A stretch of 64,000 nt of DNA from an uncultured Bacteroidales bacterium (GCA_937898885.1 CALDKD010000007.1:1-64000), one strand, 5' to 3'. Counted from the first letter of the stretch, positions 7,735 through 17,625 are shown. Notes: a model not told the origin generated them from the letters alone. Made by a program: numbers and translations.

Positions 7735-9096
7735 TTAGGCCATCTCGGCACGTAAGTTGTCAAGGCCCTCGCGTACGATACGCTGGAGCTCAAGCTTCGA
7801 TGAATCCACAAACTCACACAGGGCGAAGTCCTCAGGAGCCACCTCATAAATACCATAAGCCTCCATCTTGTCAATATTGCCAGTGATGATGGCCTTAATC
7901 AAATACTCTGGATATATGTCCATCGGGAATACCTTGTCATACTCGCCAGACATGATCATATGGCGCTCGCTGCCCTTGATACGGGCGTCGATGTCGTATT
8001 CCTTCTTCGGACAGAAGATACCTGAGAGCCAGGAGAAGAACGTGCGGCTTACGCTGTATGTGCCGAACCTCGGCATAATCCAGCCCATAAACTCGTTGAC
8101 ATCGTCTCCCTCCGGAATAGCGGTAACCATATTCGAGAATGCGCCGAGCCAGCTGTCGATGCCGGTCTTCTTGCCTGTAAGCACGTTACCGTTGATGATG
8201 CGTGCGGATGAGACATCTTTGAGACGACCGCCCAGGATTGACTCAAGGTCAGCGCCGACAACAGCCTTGCAGTATGCGGGCTCTGCGACCTTGGAGCCGC
8301 CGATGGCAATCAGACGGGTCATATCAACCTTGCCGCTGTTGAACATACGGCCGATGAAGATGACTGCCTCAGGGTCAATTGTCCATACAACCTCGCCCTT
8401 GTTGACCGGCTTGATGTGATTGATCTGAACGCCTACATTGCCTGCGGGATTAGCGCCCTTGAACACGTACACGTCAACGTTCTTGGCCTCGGTGAGAGCC
8501 TTTGATGTCTGCTCCGCGCTGATACCCAGAGATGTGGGGGCGATCTTTGACAGAGCGCTCAGACCAGTCTGGAAATCCAGCTCGTTGCCGGCCAGCACGA
8601 ACTCAAAGTCCGGTGCAAGTGGCTTGGAGTCAAATGCGGACACAAAAATGCCCCTCGGGCTGTCTGCCGGAGAGGCAATCACATCGTAAGGACGCTGACG
8701 GAAGAAGCCGAAAAGACCTGCCTCCTGCAACGCCTCAAGAATCTCACGGCCAGAGAGCGACTGCACGCTCTTCACGCCGAACTCAACATACTCCTGTACA
8801 GCATCCGGAGCGACAACCACAGACAGCACCTTGCGGCGCGCGCCTCTGTTTACAGCTGTCACCTCGCCGCTCACCGGAGAGACGAACTTAACCTCGGGAT
8901 GGTTCTTATCTATGAAAAGAGCCTCCCCGGCCTTCACTTTCTGCTGCTCTTTTACCACCACCTTAGGGGTGACACCGGTAAAATCGTCGGGACACAGCGC
9001 GCAGCTTGCTGGCTTGCGTGTATCAACGACTTTCTTTTCCGGCTTGCCAAGCAACCGAATGTCAAGACCTTTTCTCAATCGGATAATTTCTGACAT
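7735..9096 (-). CDS. nqrA: Na+-translocating NADH:quinone reductase subunit A
   Basis: Cytoplasmic-side subunit (453 aa), first gene of the nqrABCDEF operon. The start MSEIIRLRKGLDIRLLGKP is the standard one for the family. The N-terminal barrel-sandwich region (GEALFIDKNHPEVKFVSP...GEVTAVNRG) and the C-terminal PMDIYPEYLIKAIITGN are typical. NqrA binds quinone and inhibitors in studied complexes. The likely promoter is the TTCG-type box at 9135-9142, about 38 bases upstream. Confidence 0.97.
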   Translation of the reverse strand: MSEIIRLRKGLDIRLLGKPEKKVVDTRKPASCALCPDDFTGVTPKVVVKEQQKVKAGEALFIDKNHPEVKFVSPVSGEVTAVNRGARRKVLSVVVAPDAVQEYVEFGVKSVQSLSGREILEALQEAGLFGFFRQRPYDVIASPADSPRGIFVSAFDSKPLAPDFEFVLAGNELDFQTGLSALSKIAPTSLGISAEQTSKALTEAKNVDVYVFKGANPAGNVGVQINHIKPVNKGEVVWTIDPEAVIFIGRMFNSGKVDMTRLIAIGGSKVAEPAYCKAVVGADLESILGGRLKDVSSARIINGNVLTGKKTGIDSWLGAFSNMVTAIPEGDDVNEFMGWIMPRFGTYSVSRTFFSWLSGIFCPKKEYDIDARIKGSERHMIMSGEYDKVFPMDIYPEYLIKAIITGNIDKMEAYGIYEVAPEDFALCEFVDSSKLELQRIVREGLDNLRAEMA

Positions 9097-9134
9097 TGAT
9101 TTAAGCTATATTTTGGAAAAAACATTCTTGGGCG

Positions 9135-9142
9135 CGAAATTA
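9135..9142 (-). promoter_or_regulatory. -7-like box TAATTTCG for the nqr operon
   Basis: On the minus strand TAATTTCG lies 38 bases before the nqrA ATG. It differs from TAnnTTTG only by C for T. The same TTCG variant lies before four other genes in the window. No clear -33 element. Confidence 0.45.
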
Positions 9143-9258
9143 CAACTTAAATACATAATAATATAATAAAAGAAGGGTTTGTTATCAACAATATTAAATA
9201 ATGTGAGTTTACATACACGATTTGCAATTCCAATATCACAGAATCCAAATATTGAACG

Positions 9259-9266
9259 TAATTTTG
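9259..9266 (+). promoter_or_regulatory. -7 box TAATTTTG for tamB
   Basis: TAATTTTG matches TAnnTTTG exactly and ends 18 bases before the ATG at 9285. It lies inside the reading frame that would be opened by the TTG at 9222, so it argues against that upstream start. Confidence 0.6.
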
Positions 9267-9284
9267 CAAGTTGCGCGTAGTGTA

Positions 9285-12200
9285 ATGAAATCAGGCCGGA
9301 TAATACATATCTTTTTGGTGTCGCTGCTCATAGTCTATATGGGCGGCAGCCTTGTCCTGAACAATGGCAAGATTCGCGGACAGATCAGCGGCAGCCTGTC
9401 ATCAATAGCAGGCAAGGCTCTGGGAGGGACTGTCACTATGGATGATGTATCGCTTACAAGACCCTGCGGCATAAAGCTCAACGACGTGACCATAATCTCT
9501 CCGGCGAGCGACACCATTGCCCGCATCGGCACCCTTGACGTGAGGATGCGGCTGCTGCCATTGCTCAGGAAGCAGATACGTGTGTCTGGAGTAAGGCTTC
9601 TTGGACCTGACATCAGAGTATCCAGAGATTCTCTGAACGGCGATACGAACTTGCAATATATCATAGACAAATTTGCCAAAGACACTACCCGCCAGAAGAA
9701 AGGATTGCCTGATATCAGAGTGAATTCCGTGATAATCAGAAACGGGCGGCTCAGATACGATGTGGCGGACCAGCCAGTCACCGACTCAATCCTGAACAAA
9801 TCCCATATAGACCTCCGCAAGCTCAATGCCAACATATCGCTCAAGGCTCTGTCGGCCGATACTGCCTGCATCAGCATCAGGAGACTCGTATGCGAGGAGG
9901 CATCGGGGCTGGCGCTCCACGCCATGGAGGCTGAGGTAAAGGCAGGAAAAGACCATCTGGACATAACGGATCTCCTTGTACGGACGAGCAGCAGCAGGCT
10001 TTCCATAGACAAGGCCTTTTTGGGGGCCGGCCTTGACGGTGCCATTCCTGAAGACCTGGCGCTATACCTGTCTGTACGTGAGTCAAGAGTCAATCCGTCT
10101 GATTTCAAAGCCATAGTCCCATCGCTCGGGAGTTTCAATGACCGGCTGCGTCTGAGCGCGGAGATATCAGGCAGCATAAATGACCTGAACATATCAAGAC
10201 TGGCGCTCAGTTCCGGGGATGGCGAGACCGTAACGATCAGGCTCCGTGGCAACGTAAGCGGCCCATATGACAAGGCTATGGCACTGAACGGAATGACAGC
10301 AAGCCTCAGTACTGGCAGCGGCCTGTACGAATGGGCAAGCCAGATGCTTTCCGGTTTTGGAATAGCCCTGCCCCAGATAGTCCGCACAATAGGCGCGTCC
10401 ACCGTAAACATCTTCTGCAATGGCGATATGGACAACAACCGTCTGGAGTGCGACATCACATCGGCGGCATTGGGGAATTTATCCGCCCATATTGCCACAA
10501 AAGACGGGATTCACGACGCCACTGTCAATTCCGGCCAGATCAGATTGGGACAGATAACGGGCAGCAAGGATTTAGGAAGCGCCATTCTGAGCGCATCTGT
10601 CCAGAGGCTGCGGATAGACAGCGTTGGCGTAAGCGGAGATATCAGAGTGTCTGTTCCGTCAATAGAATTCAGGCAATACACTTACAGAGACATTGCGATA
10701 GCCGGCAAACTGGCTCAAGACAGGTACGACATTGAGGCACTGGTGTCTGATGTGAATGCCGTATTGTCCGCAAGCGCTAGCTGGCTGCCGCAGACAGGAG
10801 AGCTTAGCGCCGCCGTAAATGTAGATACACTCAATCTGGCTGAGACAAATCTGATGACAAAGGATTCCGTGGCGATAGTTTCCGGAAATATAGCAGCCAG
10901 CCTCACCGGCAAGGAGGCTGACAAAATGCGTGGAAGGATTACCGTCAATGACCTGGCATACACAAACTCATCCGGCACAACGCCTTTCCACACTGTAGAG
11001 CTGATGATGCGCGACGTAATAGGAGACCAGCTGGTCACATCGCTTACAAGCGAGTTGATGAACGCCACCATCACAGGCCACTACTCTCCCACCACGCTCG
11101 CACATTCGCTCACATCGGTCATAAGCAAGGCATTGCCATCGCTCTACAGCAAGATTACTCCTGCAGGAAAAGCGGCCGGAACCTATGCTGACAATCAGTT
11201 TGACATAGCCCTGAGCATAAACAAGACAGACCTTCCCCTGAGGCTTCTGAACATTCCGCTGGAGCTCAACGATATGGTAATACTTAACGCCAGCGTCGAT
11301 GACAAGAGCGGCAAGAGCAGAATGTATGCGGTGGCGCCTTCCATAACATTCAAGGACCAGGACATCAGCGGAGCGAGCATCGTATTCGACAGCAGCAGCG
11401 ATACACTTTCCCTCAGTCTGAACGGTGAGGTCAGCAAGGGGATAGGCAAGCCCACCGGCATTCACGCCTTCGTAGGCGGCCACGAGGACAGGCTCAGCGG
11501 CCTTATGACCTGGAAATCGGGCGATGAGGGCGAGTTTGAGGGAAGCCTTCTCTCTTCTGCCACATTCGGACCATACGATGCCAGGAGCGGCAATCTGCGC
11601 TGGCAGGCCGACATAGACAACACCACCATCAAGCTCAATGGTACCGACTGGCACATAGACAACACCACGGTAGTATCCGACTCCAGCAGGTTCGATATCA
11701 AGGGACTGAGCATCTCACACGGCAACCAGTACCTGCGCGCCGACGGAACAGTATCGGCAGACTCAGCCAGCGTCCTGCGGGCGGAGCTGAGCGAGATTGA
11801 CCTTGGAGAGATAATGGGTATGACCGGCAAGAACGAGCTTGGCTTGTCGGGAATCACCTCAGGAAAGGTATATGCACGGTCAATACTGGCAAAGCCCGTA
11901 TTGTATGGCAATATTGGTATTGAGGATTTAAGGCTGATGAACACCGGTTTCGGTGATGTAAGTGTTGACGGACGGTGGAACAATGACACCAGGACCGTTG
12001 GGATTCTGGCAAGCATAGATCTTGGCGAGGACTCTCTTACAAGGGCCACGGGCACCTACTCTCCCGCCACAGACAGCATTGACATCAGCATAGAGGCTCA
12101 TCATCTGGACCTCTGTTTCCTCAACTCACTGCTCCCGAAGAGCGTGTTCAACGAGTTGAGAGGACATACCACCACCATTCAGGACATGCGGTTGGCCGGA

Positions 12201-13700
12201 ACCACAAAGCGATTCAACCTGGAGGGTGTGGCATTCCTTGAGAACGCGTTCTTCGATGTGGCGCCAAACAACTGCAAATACCGCGTTGAGGGCGACACTC
12301 TGCGGTTCGTGCCGGACAAAATGATTTTCTCTGACATTCACGTACAGGACGAGGCGGGCAACAAGGCTCTTCTGGACTGTATTGTGGAGCACAACCATTT
12401 AAAGAACATCACTGTTGACCTTGGAATAAGGTCTGAGGGGGTAAAGGTATTCAGCATGCCCAGGACTGATGCCGCACAATTCTATGGCGACGTATATGCC
12501 GGTGGCACTCCGCACCTTTCCACACAGCCGGGGCTTACCCTGATAAGCGGCAACGCCAGGACCGCACGCGGCACAGAGATTCACATCAGCCCAACATTCA
12601 GCAACGCCGTGGAGTATCAGTTCCTGACAATTCGCGACCCCAACAAAGTAAACGAGGTACAGGAGCAGGAGAATTCCTCAAAGGCCCCAAAGAATAACTC
12701 TGACGCTCTCAGAATCAATCTGAATCTGGGAATAACGGAGGATGCCTCCATTCACGCCGACATGAGCAGCATATCCGGTTACACGCACGGCAGTGGCAAT
12801 GTCATTGTCAATTACAACAAGCGTGACGGTACATTCGTCTATGGCGATTTCAATGCCACCGGAGGAAAATGTACTCTTTCCCTGCAGCAGCTGCTGCGCA
12901 AGGAGTTCAACATAATGAACGACAGCCGTGTGGTATTCAATGGAAACATAGCATCCAGCACGCTCGACATCCACACAAGCTATATTGTCAACTCAGTGGC
13001 GCTCAACGACCTTGACGCAAGCGCCAACAGCTCATCGCACGTCAGGGTACGCTGTCTGATGGATGTAACCGGCAATATCTCCAACCCGCAGCTGGCATTC
13101 AATGTTGACCTGCCTCAGGGCTCAGCCGAGGACAAGGAGATTGTAGCCGGAGCCACCGCCACCGAGGAGCAGCGGAATATGCAGTTCATGTACCTTCTTG
13201 CCGTAGGAAAATTCTACACATACGACAATGCAGGGAATGACGGTGCGGCATTCACCACATCAACGGCGATGGAATCACTTCTGAACTCCACCGTGAACGG
13301 CCAGATAAACAACCTGCTGTCTCAGGTAATCAACAGCGACAACATAACATTGTCCAGTAATGTGAGCACGGCATACCTTGCAGAGGATAAGGCATCGTTC
13401 GTAGATAACACATTTGAGGGCATTCTGGAGGCGCGCCTGCTCAACAACAGGCTTCTGATAAACGGCAATTTCGGCTACAGGGAGAGCACCCTGAACAACA
13501 CATCGAACTTTATCGGCGATGTGGAGGTCAAGTATCTGCTTCTGCCAAAAATCGGCGTGAGCCTTTTCGGATACAACCGTAACAACCAGCGCTACTTCAC
13601 CAAGACCACACTCAACACTCAGGGTATCGGAGTGGCATACGAGACAAACTTCGACAGATTCATCAAGCCAAAGGAAAAGGCTGAGAAGGCTGAGAAATAA
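9285..13700 (+). CDS. tamB: TamB/DUF490-like inner-membrane-anchored envelope protein
   Basis: Very long envelope protein (1471 aa) of the TamB/AsmA-like superfamily. These proteins bridge the periplasm and are implicated in outer-membrane protein assembly and lipid transport. An N-terminal anchor helix (IIHIFLVSLLIVYMGGSLVL) is followed by a repetitive beta-rich body with many GxVxxD-type strands. The C-terminal DUF490 region ends near the predicted beta-barrel contact (VEVKYLLLPKIGVSLFGYNR). I chose the ATG at 9285 over a TTG at 9222 because the -7 box at 9259 would otherwise lie within the coding region, and because MKSGRIIH leads straight into the anchor. No TamA/BamA-type partner is adjacent. 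The extreme C-terminus is Lys/Glu/Ala-rich (KEKAEKAEK). Confidence 0.9.
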   Translation: MKSGRIIHIFLVSLLIVYMGGSLVLNNGKIRGQISGSLSSIAGKALGGTVTMDDVSLTRPCGIKLNDVTIISPASDTIARIGTLDVRMRLLPLLRKQIRVSGVRLLGPDIRVSRDSLNGDTNLQYIIDKFAKDTTRQKKGLPDIRVNSVIIRNGRLRYDVADQPVTDSILNKSHIDLRKLNANISLKALSADTACISIRRLVCEEASGLALHAMEAEVKAGKDHLDITDLLVRTSSSRLSIDKAFLGAGLDGAIPEDLALYLSVRESRVNPSDFKAIVPSLGSFNDRLRLSAEISGSINDLNISRLALSSGDGETVTIRLRGNVSGPYDKAMALNGMTASLSTGSGLYEWASQMLSGFGIALPQIVRTIGASTVNIFCNGDMDNNRLECDITSAALGNLSAHIATKDGIHDATVNSGQIRLGQITGSKDLGSAILSASVQRLRIDSVGVSGDIRVSVPSIEFRQYTYRDIAIAGKLAQDRYDIEALVSDVNAVLSASASWLPQTGELSAAVNVDTLNLAETNLMTKDSVAIVSGNIAASLTGKEADKMRGRITVNDLAYTNSSGTTPFHTVELMMRDVIGDQLVTSLTSELMNATITGHYSPTTLAHSLTSVISKALPSLYSKITPAGKAAGTYADNQFDIALSINKTDLPLRLLNIPLELNDMVILNASVDDKSGKSRMYAVAPSITFKDQDISGASIVFDSSSDTLSLSLNGEVSKGIGKPTGIHAFVGGHEDRLSGLMTWKSGDEGEFEGSLLSSATFGPYDARSGNLRWQADIDNTTIKLNGTDWHIDNTTVVSDSSRFDIKGLSISHGNQYLRADGTVSADSASVLRAELSEIDLGEIMGMTGKNELGLSGITSGKVYARSILAKPVLYGNIGIEDLRLMNTGFGDVSVDGRWNNDTRTVGILASIDLGEDSLTRATGTYSPATDSIDISIEAHHLDLCFLNSLLPKSVFNELRGHTTTIQDMRLAGTTKRFNLEGVAFLENAFFDVAPNNCKYRVEGDTLRFVPDKMIFSDIHVQDEAGNKALLDCIVEHNHLKNITVDLGIRSEGVKVFSMPRTDAAQFYGDVYAGGTPHLSTQPGLTLISGNARTARGTEIHISPTFSNAVEYQFLTIRDPNKVNEVQEQENSSKAPKNNSDALRINLNLGITEDASIHADMSSISGYTHGSGNVIVNYNKRDGTFVYGDFNATGGKCTLSLQQLLRKEFNIMNDSRVVFNGNIASSTLDIHTSYIVNSVALNDLDASANSSSHVRVRCLMDVTGNISNPQLAFNVDLPQGSAEDKEIVAGATATEEQRNMQFMYLLAVGKFYTYDNAGNDGAAFTTSTAMESLLNSTVNGQINNLLSQVINSDNITLSSNVSTAYLAEDKASFVDNTFEGILEARLLNNRLLINGNFGYRESTLNNTSNFIGDVEVKYLLLPKIGVSLFGYNRNNQRYFTKTTLNTQGIGVAYETNFDRFIKPKEKAEKAEK

Positions 13701-13702
13701 AA

Positions 13703-13738
13703 AGAACGGCCATCCCACGGGAGAGCCGTTCTCTTTTT
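13703..13738. terminator. Bidirectional terminator between tamB and proS
   Basis: AGAACGGC (13703-13710) pairs with GCCGTTCT (13725-13732). The stem is followed by CTTTTT on the plus strand and flanked by A residues on the other side. It suits both convergent genes. Confidence 0.85.
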
Positions 13739-13753
13739 ATCGGTTTTTTCAAA

Positions 13754-15235
13754 TCAATAAGACCTTGCGAACAGTACGCGGCGTGCCGACGGCTTGCCGG
13801 TATATACGCACTTGCCAGGAACCTCCTCAATACCGAAAGGCAGACAGCGGATGGTAGCCTTTGTCTCCTCCTTGATCTTTGCCTCAGTCTCAGGTGTGCC
13901 GTCCCAATGTGCCAGAACAAAGTGGCCGCTCTCAATCTCAGCCTTGAACTCATCGTACGTGTCAACCTCAACCATACGTGCGTCTCTGTAGGCCAGAGCC
14001 TTCTGGTAGATGTTCTCCTGTATCTCGTCGAGCAGGCTTACCACCCTGTCCTCAATGCCCTCAAGCGGCAGAGTCTCCTTCTCAAGAGTATCACGACGCA
14101 TAACCTCAAGAGTACCGTTCTGAAGATCACGCATTCCAAGCACAAGACGTACAGGAACGCCCTTGATCTCGTAATCGGCGAACTTGAAGCCCGGACGCTT
14201 GTTCTCCGCATTGTCGTACTTCACGCTGATGCCCTTGGCCTGCAGGTTCTCCACGATGCCGGCAACGCGTGCGTTGATGGCCTCAAGATCCTCTGAGGAT
14301 TTATAGATAGGAACTATCACAACCTGAATCGGAGCGAGCCTCGGAGGCAATACAAGACCATTGTCATCGGAGTGAGCCATAATCAAGGCACCCATCAGAC
14401 GGGTTGATACGCCCCAAGATGTAGCCCATACATAATCCAGCTTGTTGTCCTTGTCAACAAACTGAACATCGAATGCCTTGGCGAAATTCTGGCCCAGGAA
14501 GTGCGATGTGCCGCACTGCAGAGCCTTTCCATCCTGAGTCATTGACTCAATGGTATAGGTATCAAGAGCACCGGCAAAGCGCTCTGTCTCGGACTTCACA
14601 CCCTTGATTACCGGCAGCGCCATCCACTTCTCTGCGAAATCGGCATAGACAGCCTGCATCCTCTTAGCCTCGGCCTCAGCCTCCTGGCGTGTGGCGTGAG
14701 CGGTATGGCCCTCCTGCCAGAGGAACTCTGCGGTACGGAGGAACAGACGCGGACGCATTTCCCAGCGCATGACGTTTGCCCACTGGTTGCACAGGATTGG
14801 CAGGTCACGGTATGACTTAATCCAGTTCTTGTATGTGCTCCAGATGATGGTCTCGGATGTAGGGCGGATAATAAGCTCCTCCTCAAGCTTGGCAGCCGGA
14901 TCAACAATAACGCCAGAGCCATCCTCGGCATTCTTCAGACGATAGTGTGTGACAACGGCACACTCCTTGGCAAAGCCCTCAACGTGCTCGGCCTCCTTGC
15001 TCAGATACGACTTAGGGATAAGAAGCGGGAAATAGGCGTTCTGATGACCAGTCTCCTTGAACTTCTTGTCAAGAATCTCGTGCATCTTCTCCCAGATAGC
15101 GTATCCGTAAGGCTTGATAACCATACATCCACGTACCGGAGCCTGCTCGGCCAGATCGGCCTTTACCACCAGCTCATTATACCACTGTGAGTAATTCTCA
15201 CTTCTCTTGGTCAATCCCTTAAGTTCTGTTGCCAT
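13754..15235 (-). CDS. proS: Prolyl-tRNA synthetase, archaeal/eukaryotic type
   Basis: Charges tRNA-Pro in the cytoplasm. The protein (493 aa) is the short ProRS form without the bacterial editing insertion; the class II motif 2 is seen as RWEMRPRLFLRTAEFLWQEGHTAHAT-type sequence. An anticodon-binding domain follows (APIQVVIVPIYKSSEDLEAI) and then the characteristic C-terminal extension ending in ARSY. The frame could open at 15262, but the -7 box TAATTTTG at 15260-15267 covers that codon. I take the ATG at 15235 (MATELKGLTKRSENYSQWYN), the usual start in this family. Convergent with tamB across a shared terminator. Confidence 0.96.
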   Translation of the reverse strand: MATELKGLTKRSENYSQWYNELVVKADLAEQAPVRGCMVIKPYGYAIWEKMHEILDKKFKETGHQNAYFPLLIPKSYLSKEAEHVEGFAKECAVVTHYRLKNAEDGSGVIVDPAAKLEEELIIRPTSETIIWSTYKNWIKSYRDLPILCNQWANVMRWEMRPRLFLRTAEFLWQEGHTAHATRQEAEAEAKRMQAVYADFAEKWMALPVIKGVKSETERFAGALDTYTIESMTQDGKALQCGTSHFLGQNFAKAFDVQFVDKDNKLDYVWATSWGVSTRLMGALIMAHSDDNGLVLPPRLAPIQVVIVPIYKSSEDLEAINARVAGIVENLQAKGISVKYDNAENKRPGFKFADYEIKGVPVRLVLGMRDLQNGTLEVMRRDTLEKETLPLEGIEDRVVSLLDEIQENIYQKALAYRDARMVEVDTYDEFKAEIESGHFVLAHWDGTPETEAKIKEETKATIRCLPFGIEEVPGKCVYTGKPSARRVLFARSY

Positions 15236-15259
15236 AACAATGATGTTTATTTCGGACTG

Positions 15260-15267
15260 CAAAATTA
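15260..15267 (-). promoter_or_regulatory. -7 box TAATTTTG for proS
   Basis: Exact TAnnTTTG match on the minus strand, 24 bases upstream of the ATG at 15235. It overlaps the alternative start at 15262 and so helps rule it out. Confidence 0.6.
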
Positions 15268-15290
15268 ATCAATAAAAACACAAACTGAAA

Positions 15291-15319
15291 TAAAAAACGG
15301 CCCTGCATTTGCAGAGCCG
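15291..15319 (-). terminator. Terminator of the xylanase-esterase gene
   Basis: CGGC-C-CTGCA (15298-15307) pairs with TGCAG-A-GCCG (15310-15319) with one mismatch and a TT loop. A minus-strand T-run follows (15291-15297). Confidence 0.75.
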
Positions 15320-15341
15320 CCCTTATTTATTGAAGATACTA

Positions 15342-17507
15342 TTATTTGAAAAGCATCTGAGCCATCTGATAGAGGCTGCGGCGCCAGGTCAGGAACTCGT
15401 GGGCAGTACCCTCCGATACATAGCCCATGGCATTGTAGCCGGCTGCCTGAAGATCCTCTGCAGACTTTTTGATTCTGTCAGGACTCTCCTTGCTTCCGCA
15501 GCTTACAAAAATACCCTTCACATACTTCGGACCAATCTGCTGATCTGCAGTCTTGGCACTGCCGAACTTATCCTGGATAGCCTTCTCAACCTCTTCCGGT
15601 GAATACTGGCCGCCACTCAGAAGACCGAAATAGCTGAACACCTCCGGACGGGCCAGAGTGATGCTGTGAGTCTCCATACCGCCCATTGAGAGGCCGGCCA
15701 TGGCGCGTGACTCTCTCTTGGCGATGGTGCGGAAGTGTGAGTCAACGTAAGGAACAAGCTCATCAACGAGAACTGTCTGGAAGTCGTTTGCGCTGAATCC
15801 TGCCAGACCGCCTATTCTGGTGTTGTTGGTCATTCCGTATGTACAGACAACTATGAACGGCTCAATTGTGCCGTCAGCAATCAGATTATCCATAATATGG
15901 TTTGCGTGACCCTGAGTCATCCAGGCGGTCTCGTCCTCACCCCATCCGTGCTGCAGGTAAAGAACCGGATACTTTTTCTTTCCGTTCTCATATCCGGCAG
16001 GAGTATAGACGAAAGCGCGACGGTTCTGCTGTGTGCTCTCAGACCAGAACAGAATCTGCTGGACATTGCCGTGAGGAACATTCTTGTCGGCATAGAAATC
16101 AGCATCGTGCGCCGGAATCTCAATACCGCTCTCCCAACGTGTTGAGCCATAGTAGTTGTTGGTACCCGGATCGTTCACGGTTGCGCCGTCAACAGTCAGG
16201 TGATAGTAGTGGAAGCCCTCGTCCATCGGACCTGCGGTTGTACCTGTCCAATAGCCGTCTGAGCCCTGATTCAGCTTGGTGCCACCCTGACCGCCAAGGC
16301 CCAGGCTTACAACAACAGACTTAGCCTGATCAAAGCCCTTGATGCGGAAACGGGCATAATTCTCGGAGTTCACCATAGGATACTCCTGCCCTGGCTGATT
16401 CATTGATGAGGGAACGAAATCCTCCTTCGGCCACTTTGTAACGCGGTCGTAGGCAGGCTGCTTGCGCTCAAGGTTCTCGTCGAACAGCAGCGGATAGTTG
16501 CTTGTGCCAAGCCAGCTGTCCTTGTCGCTTACGTTCCAGAATGTAACCACATCAATCTTATCCTTGTGGCGACGCAGAATCTCGAACAGCATTGAATACT
16601 GGTCGGCAAGCATATTCTTCACCTTGTCGGTAACAGCGGCACCCTCGCGGCTGAAATTGAGCTGACCGCCCATCTGCTCGTTGGCGCGGATGTCAAGCTC
16701 AGTGAACTGGATGTGGTCAACAACAGACTCGTACTTTGTAATGGCGTCCTCAATATCCTTTGCGCTTGGGCCATAGATATTGTAGTGTCCCTGCATACCG
16801 ATACCGTCAATTGGAATACCGGCATCCTTCATCTTCTTCACCTTATTGTAAATGCGGTCACGCTTTGCAGGATTGGCGGCATTGTAGTCGTTGATGAAAA
16901 GCTGGGCGCTTGGCAGAGCCTGATGAGCCCATACGAAAGCAGAGTCAATGAAATCCTCGCCACAGAGCTGATAAGCCCTTGACTGACGGAACGGGTTGGC
17001 ACGTGTGTTGCCATCATCGGTGAACACCTCATTTACAACATCAATGCAATAAACAACATCCTTGTAACGGTCCAGAACCGTAAAGATATGGTCCTTCAGC
17101 CTTGCATAGAACACCTCCTTTGTGGCAGGAACTGTCTTGCCTTTCTTGTCAACATCATCGAACATCCAGTTGGCGAACTGTGAGTGCCATACCAGAGTAT
17201 GGAAACGCATCTTGATACCGTTCTTGCGGCAGAAGTTTGCGATATTGTCGGCCCTCTCCCAGTTGTAGCGGTCTGGCGCGGGATGTATCTCACCCGGCTT
17301 CATATCGTTCTCGGCCGTAACACTGTTAAACTCTTTCAGAACCAGAGCTGCCTGCTTCTGATCCGCAATGTTCCCCTGATTGACTGCCACACCGATTTTG
17401 AAATAATCCTTGTAGGCATCCTTCAGAGTTATCTCCTGTGCAGAGACTGTGTTTGCGCCAAGTGCCAGAACGGCAGCGCAAACAGATACTTTGAAGAGAT
17501 TCTTCAT
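15342..17507 (-). CDS. Bifunctional GH10 endo-xylanase / CE1 feruloyl-type esterase
   Basis: Secreted two-enzyme protein (721 aa) that should cut the xylan backbone and remove ester side groups. The signal peptide ends near NTVSAQ (23). A GH10 domain (about 25-355) has the acid/base Glu160 in DVVNEVF and nucleophile Glu270 in FTELDIR. A beta-sandwich like the N-terminal module of CE1 esterases comes next (about 370-470, FRIKGFDQAKSVVVSLG). The CE1 alpha/beta hydrolase has the serine motif AGLSMGG and the histidine in GTAHEFLTWRRSL. The same order and length are known from the Prevotella ruminicola enzyme Xyn10D-Fae1A, so feruloyl esterase is the best guess; acetyl esterase is possible. Single-gene unit with a strong promoter and its own terminator. 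The esterase half is paralogous to the gene at 58589. Confidence 0.94.
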   Translation of the reverse strand: MKNLFKVSVCAAVLALGANTVSAQEITLKDAYKDYFKIGVAVNQGNIADQKQAALVLKEFNSVTAENDMKPGEIHPAPDRYNWERADNIANFCRKNGIKMRFHTLVWHSQFANWMFDDVDKKGKTVPATKEVFYARLKDHIFTVLDRYKDVVYCIDVVNEVFTDDGNTRANPFRQSRAYQLCGEDFIDSAFVWAHQALPSAQLFINDYNAANPAKRDRIYNKVKKMKDAGIPIDGIGMQGHYNIYGPSAKDIEDAITKYESVVDHIQFTELDIRANEQMGGQLNFSREGAAVTDKVKNMLADQYSMLFEILRRHKDKIDVVTFWNVSDKDSWLGTSNYPLLFDENLERKQPAYDRVTKWPKEDFVPSSMNQPGQEYPMVNSENYARFRIKGFDQAKSVVVSLGLGGQGGTKLNQGSDGYWTGTTAGPMDEGFHYYHLTVDGATVNDPGTNNYYGSTRWESGIEIPAHDADFYADKNVPHGNVQQILFWSESTQQNRRAFVYTPAGYENGKKKYPVLYLQHGWGEDETAWMTQGHANHIMDNLIADGTIEPFIVVCTYGMTNNTRIGGLAGFSANDFQTVLVDELVPYVDSHFRTIAKRESRAMAGLSMGGMETHSITLARPEVFSYFGLLSGGQYSPEEVEKAIQDKFGSAKTADQQIGPKYVKGIFVSCGSKESPDRIKKSAEDLQAAGYNAMGYVSEGTAHEFLTWRRSLYQMAQMLFK

Positions 17508-17563
17508 TTTGATTGTTGATTTAGTTATTAAATTGGTTAATAGTTGTAATCCTTTCTAAAAAG

Positions 17564-17595
17564 CAAAGATAACCCTTTGTTCCGTTTACGGCAAA
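17564..17595 (-). promoter_or_regulatory. Consensus Bacteroidetes promoter of the xylanase-esterase gene
   Basis: On the minus strand TTTG (17592-17595) and TATCTTTG (17564-17571) are separated by 20 bases. This matches the -33 TTTG / -7 TAnnTTTG arrangement. The ATG at 17507 is 56 bases further on, leaving an untranslated leader of roughly 50 nt. Confidence 0.8.
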
Positions 17596-17625
17596 GACTG
17601 ACGCACTTTTTTGCCAGCCGGACGT

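Noticed and set aside
9222..9284. TTG-initiated extension of tamB
   Set aside because: It spans the TAATTTTG box at 9259 and adds no signal or domain; the ATG at 9285 leads into the membrane anchor.
9335..10498. 387-codon minus-strand frame inside tamB
   Set aside because: Antisense shadow of tamB with Ser/Arg/Leu-rich composition and no recognisable domain.
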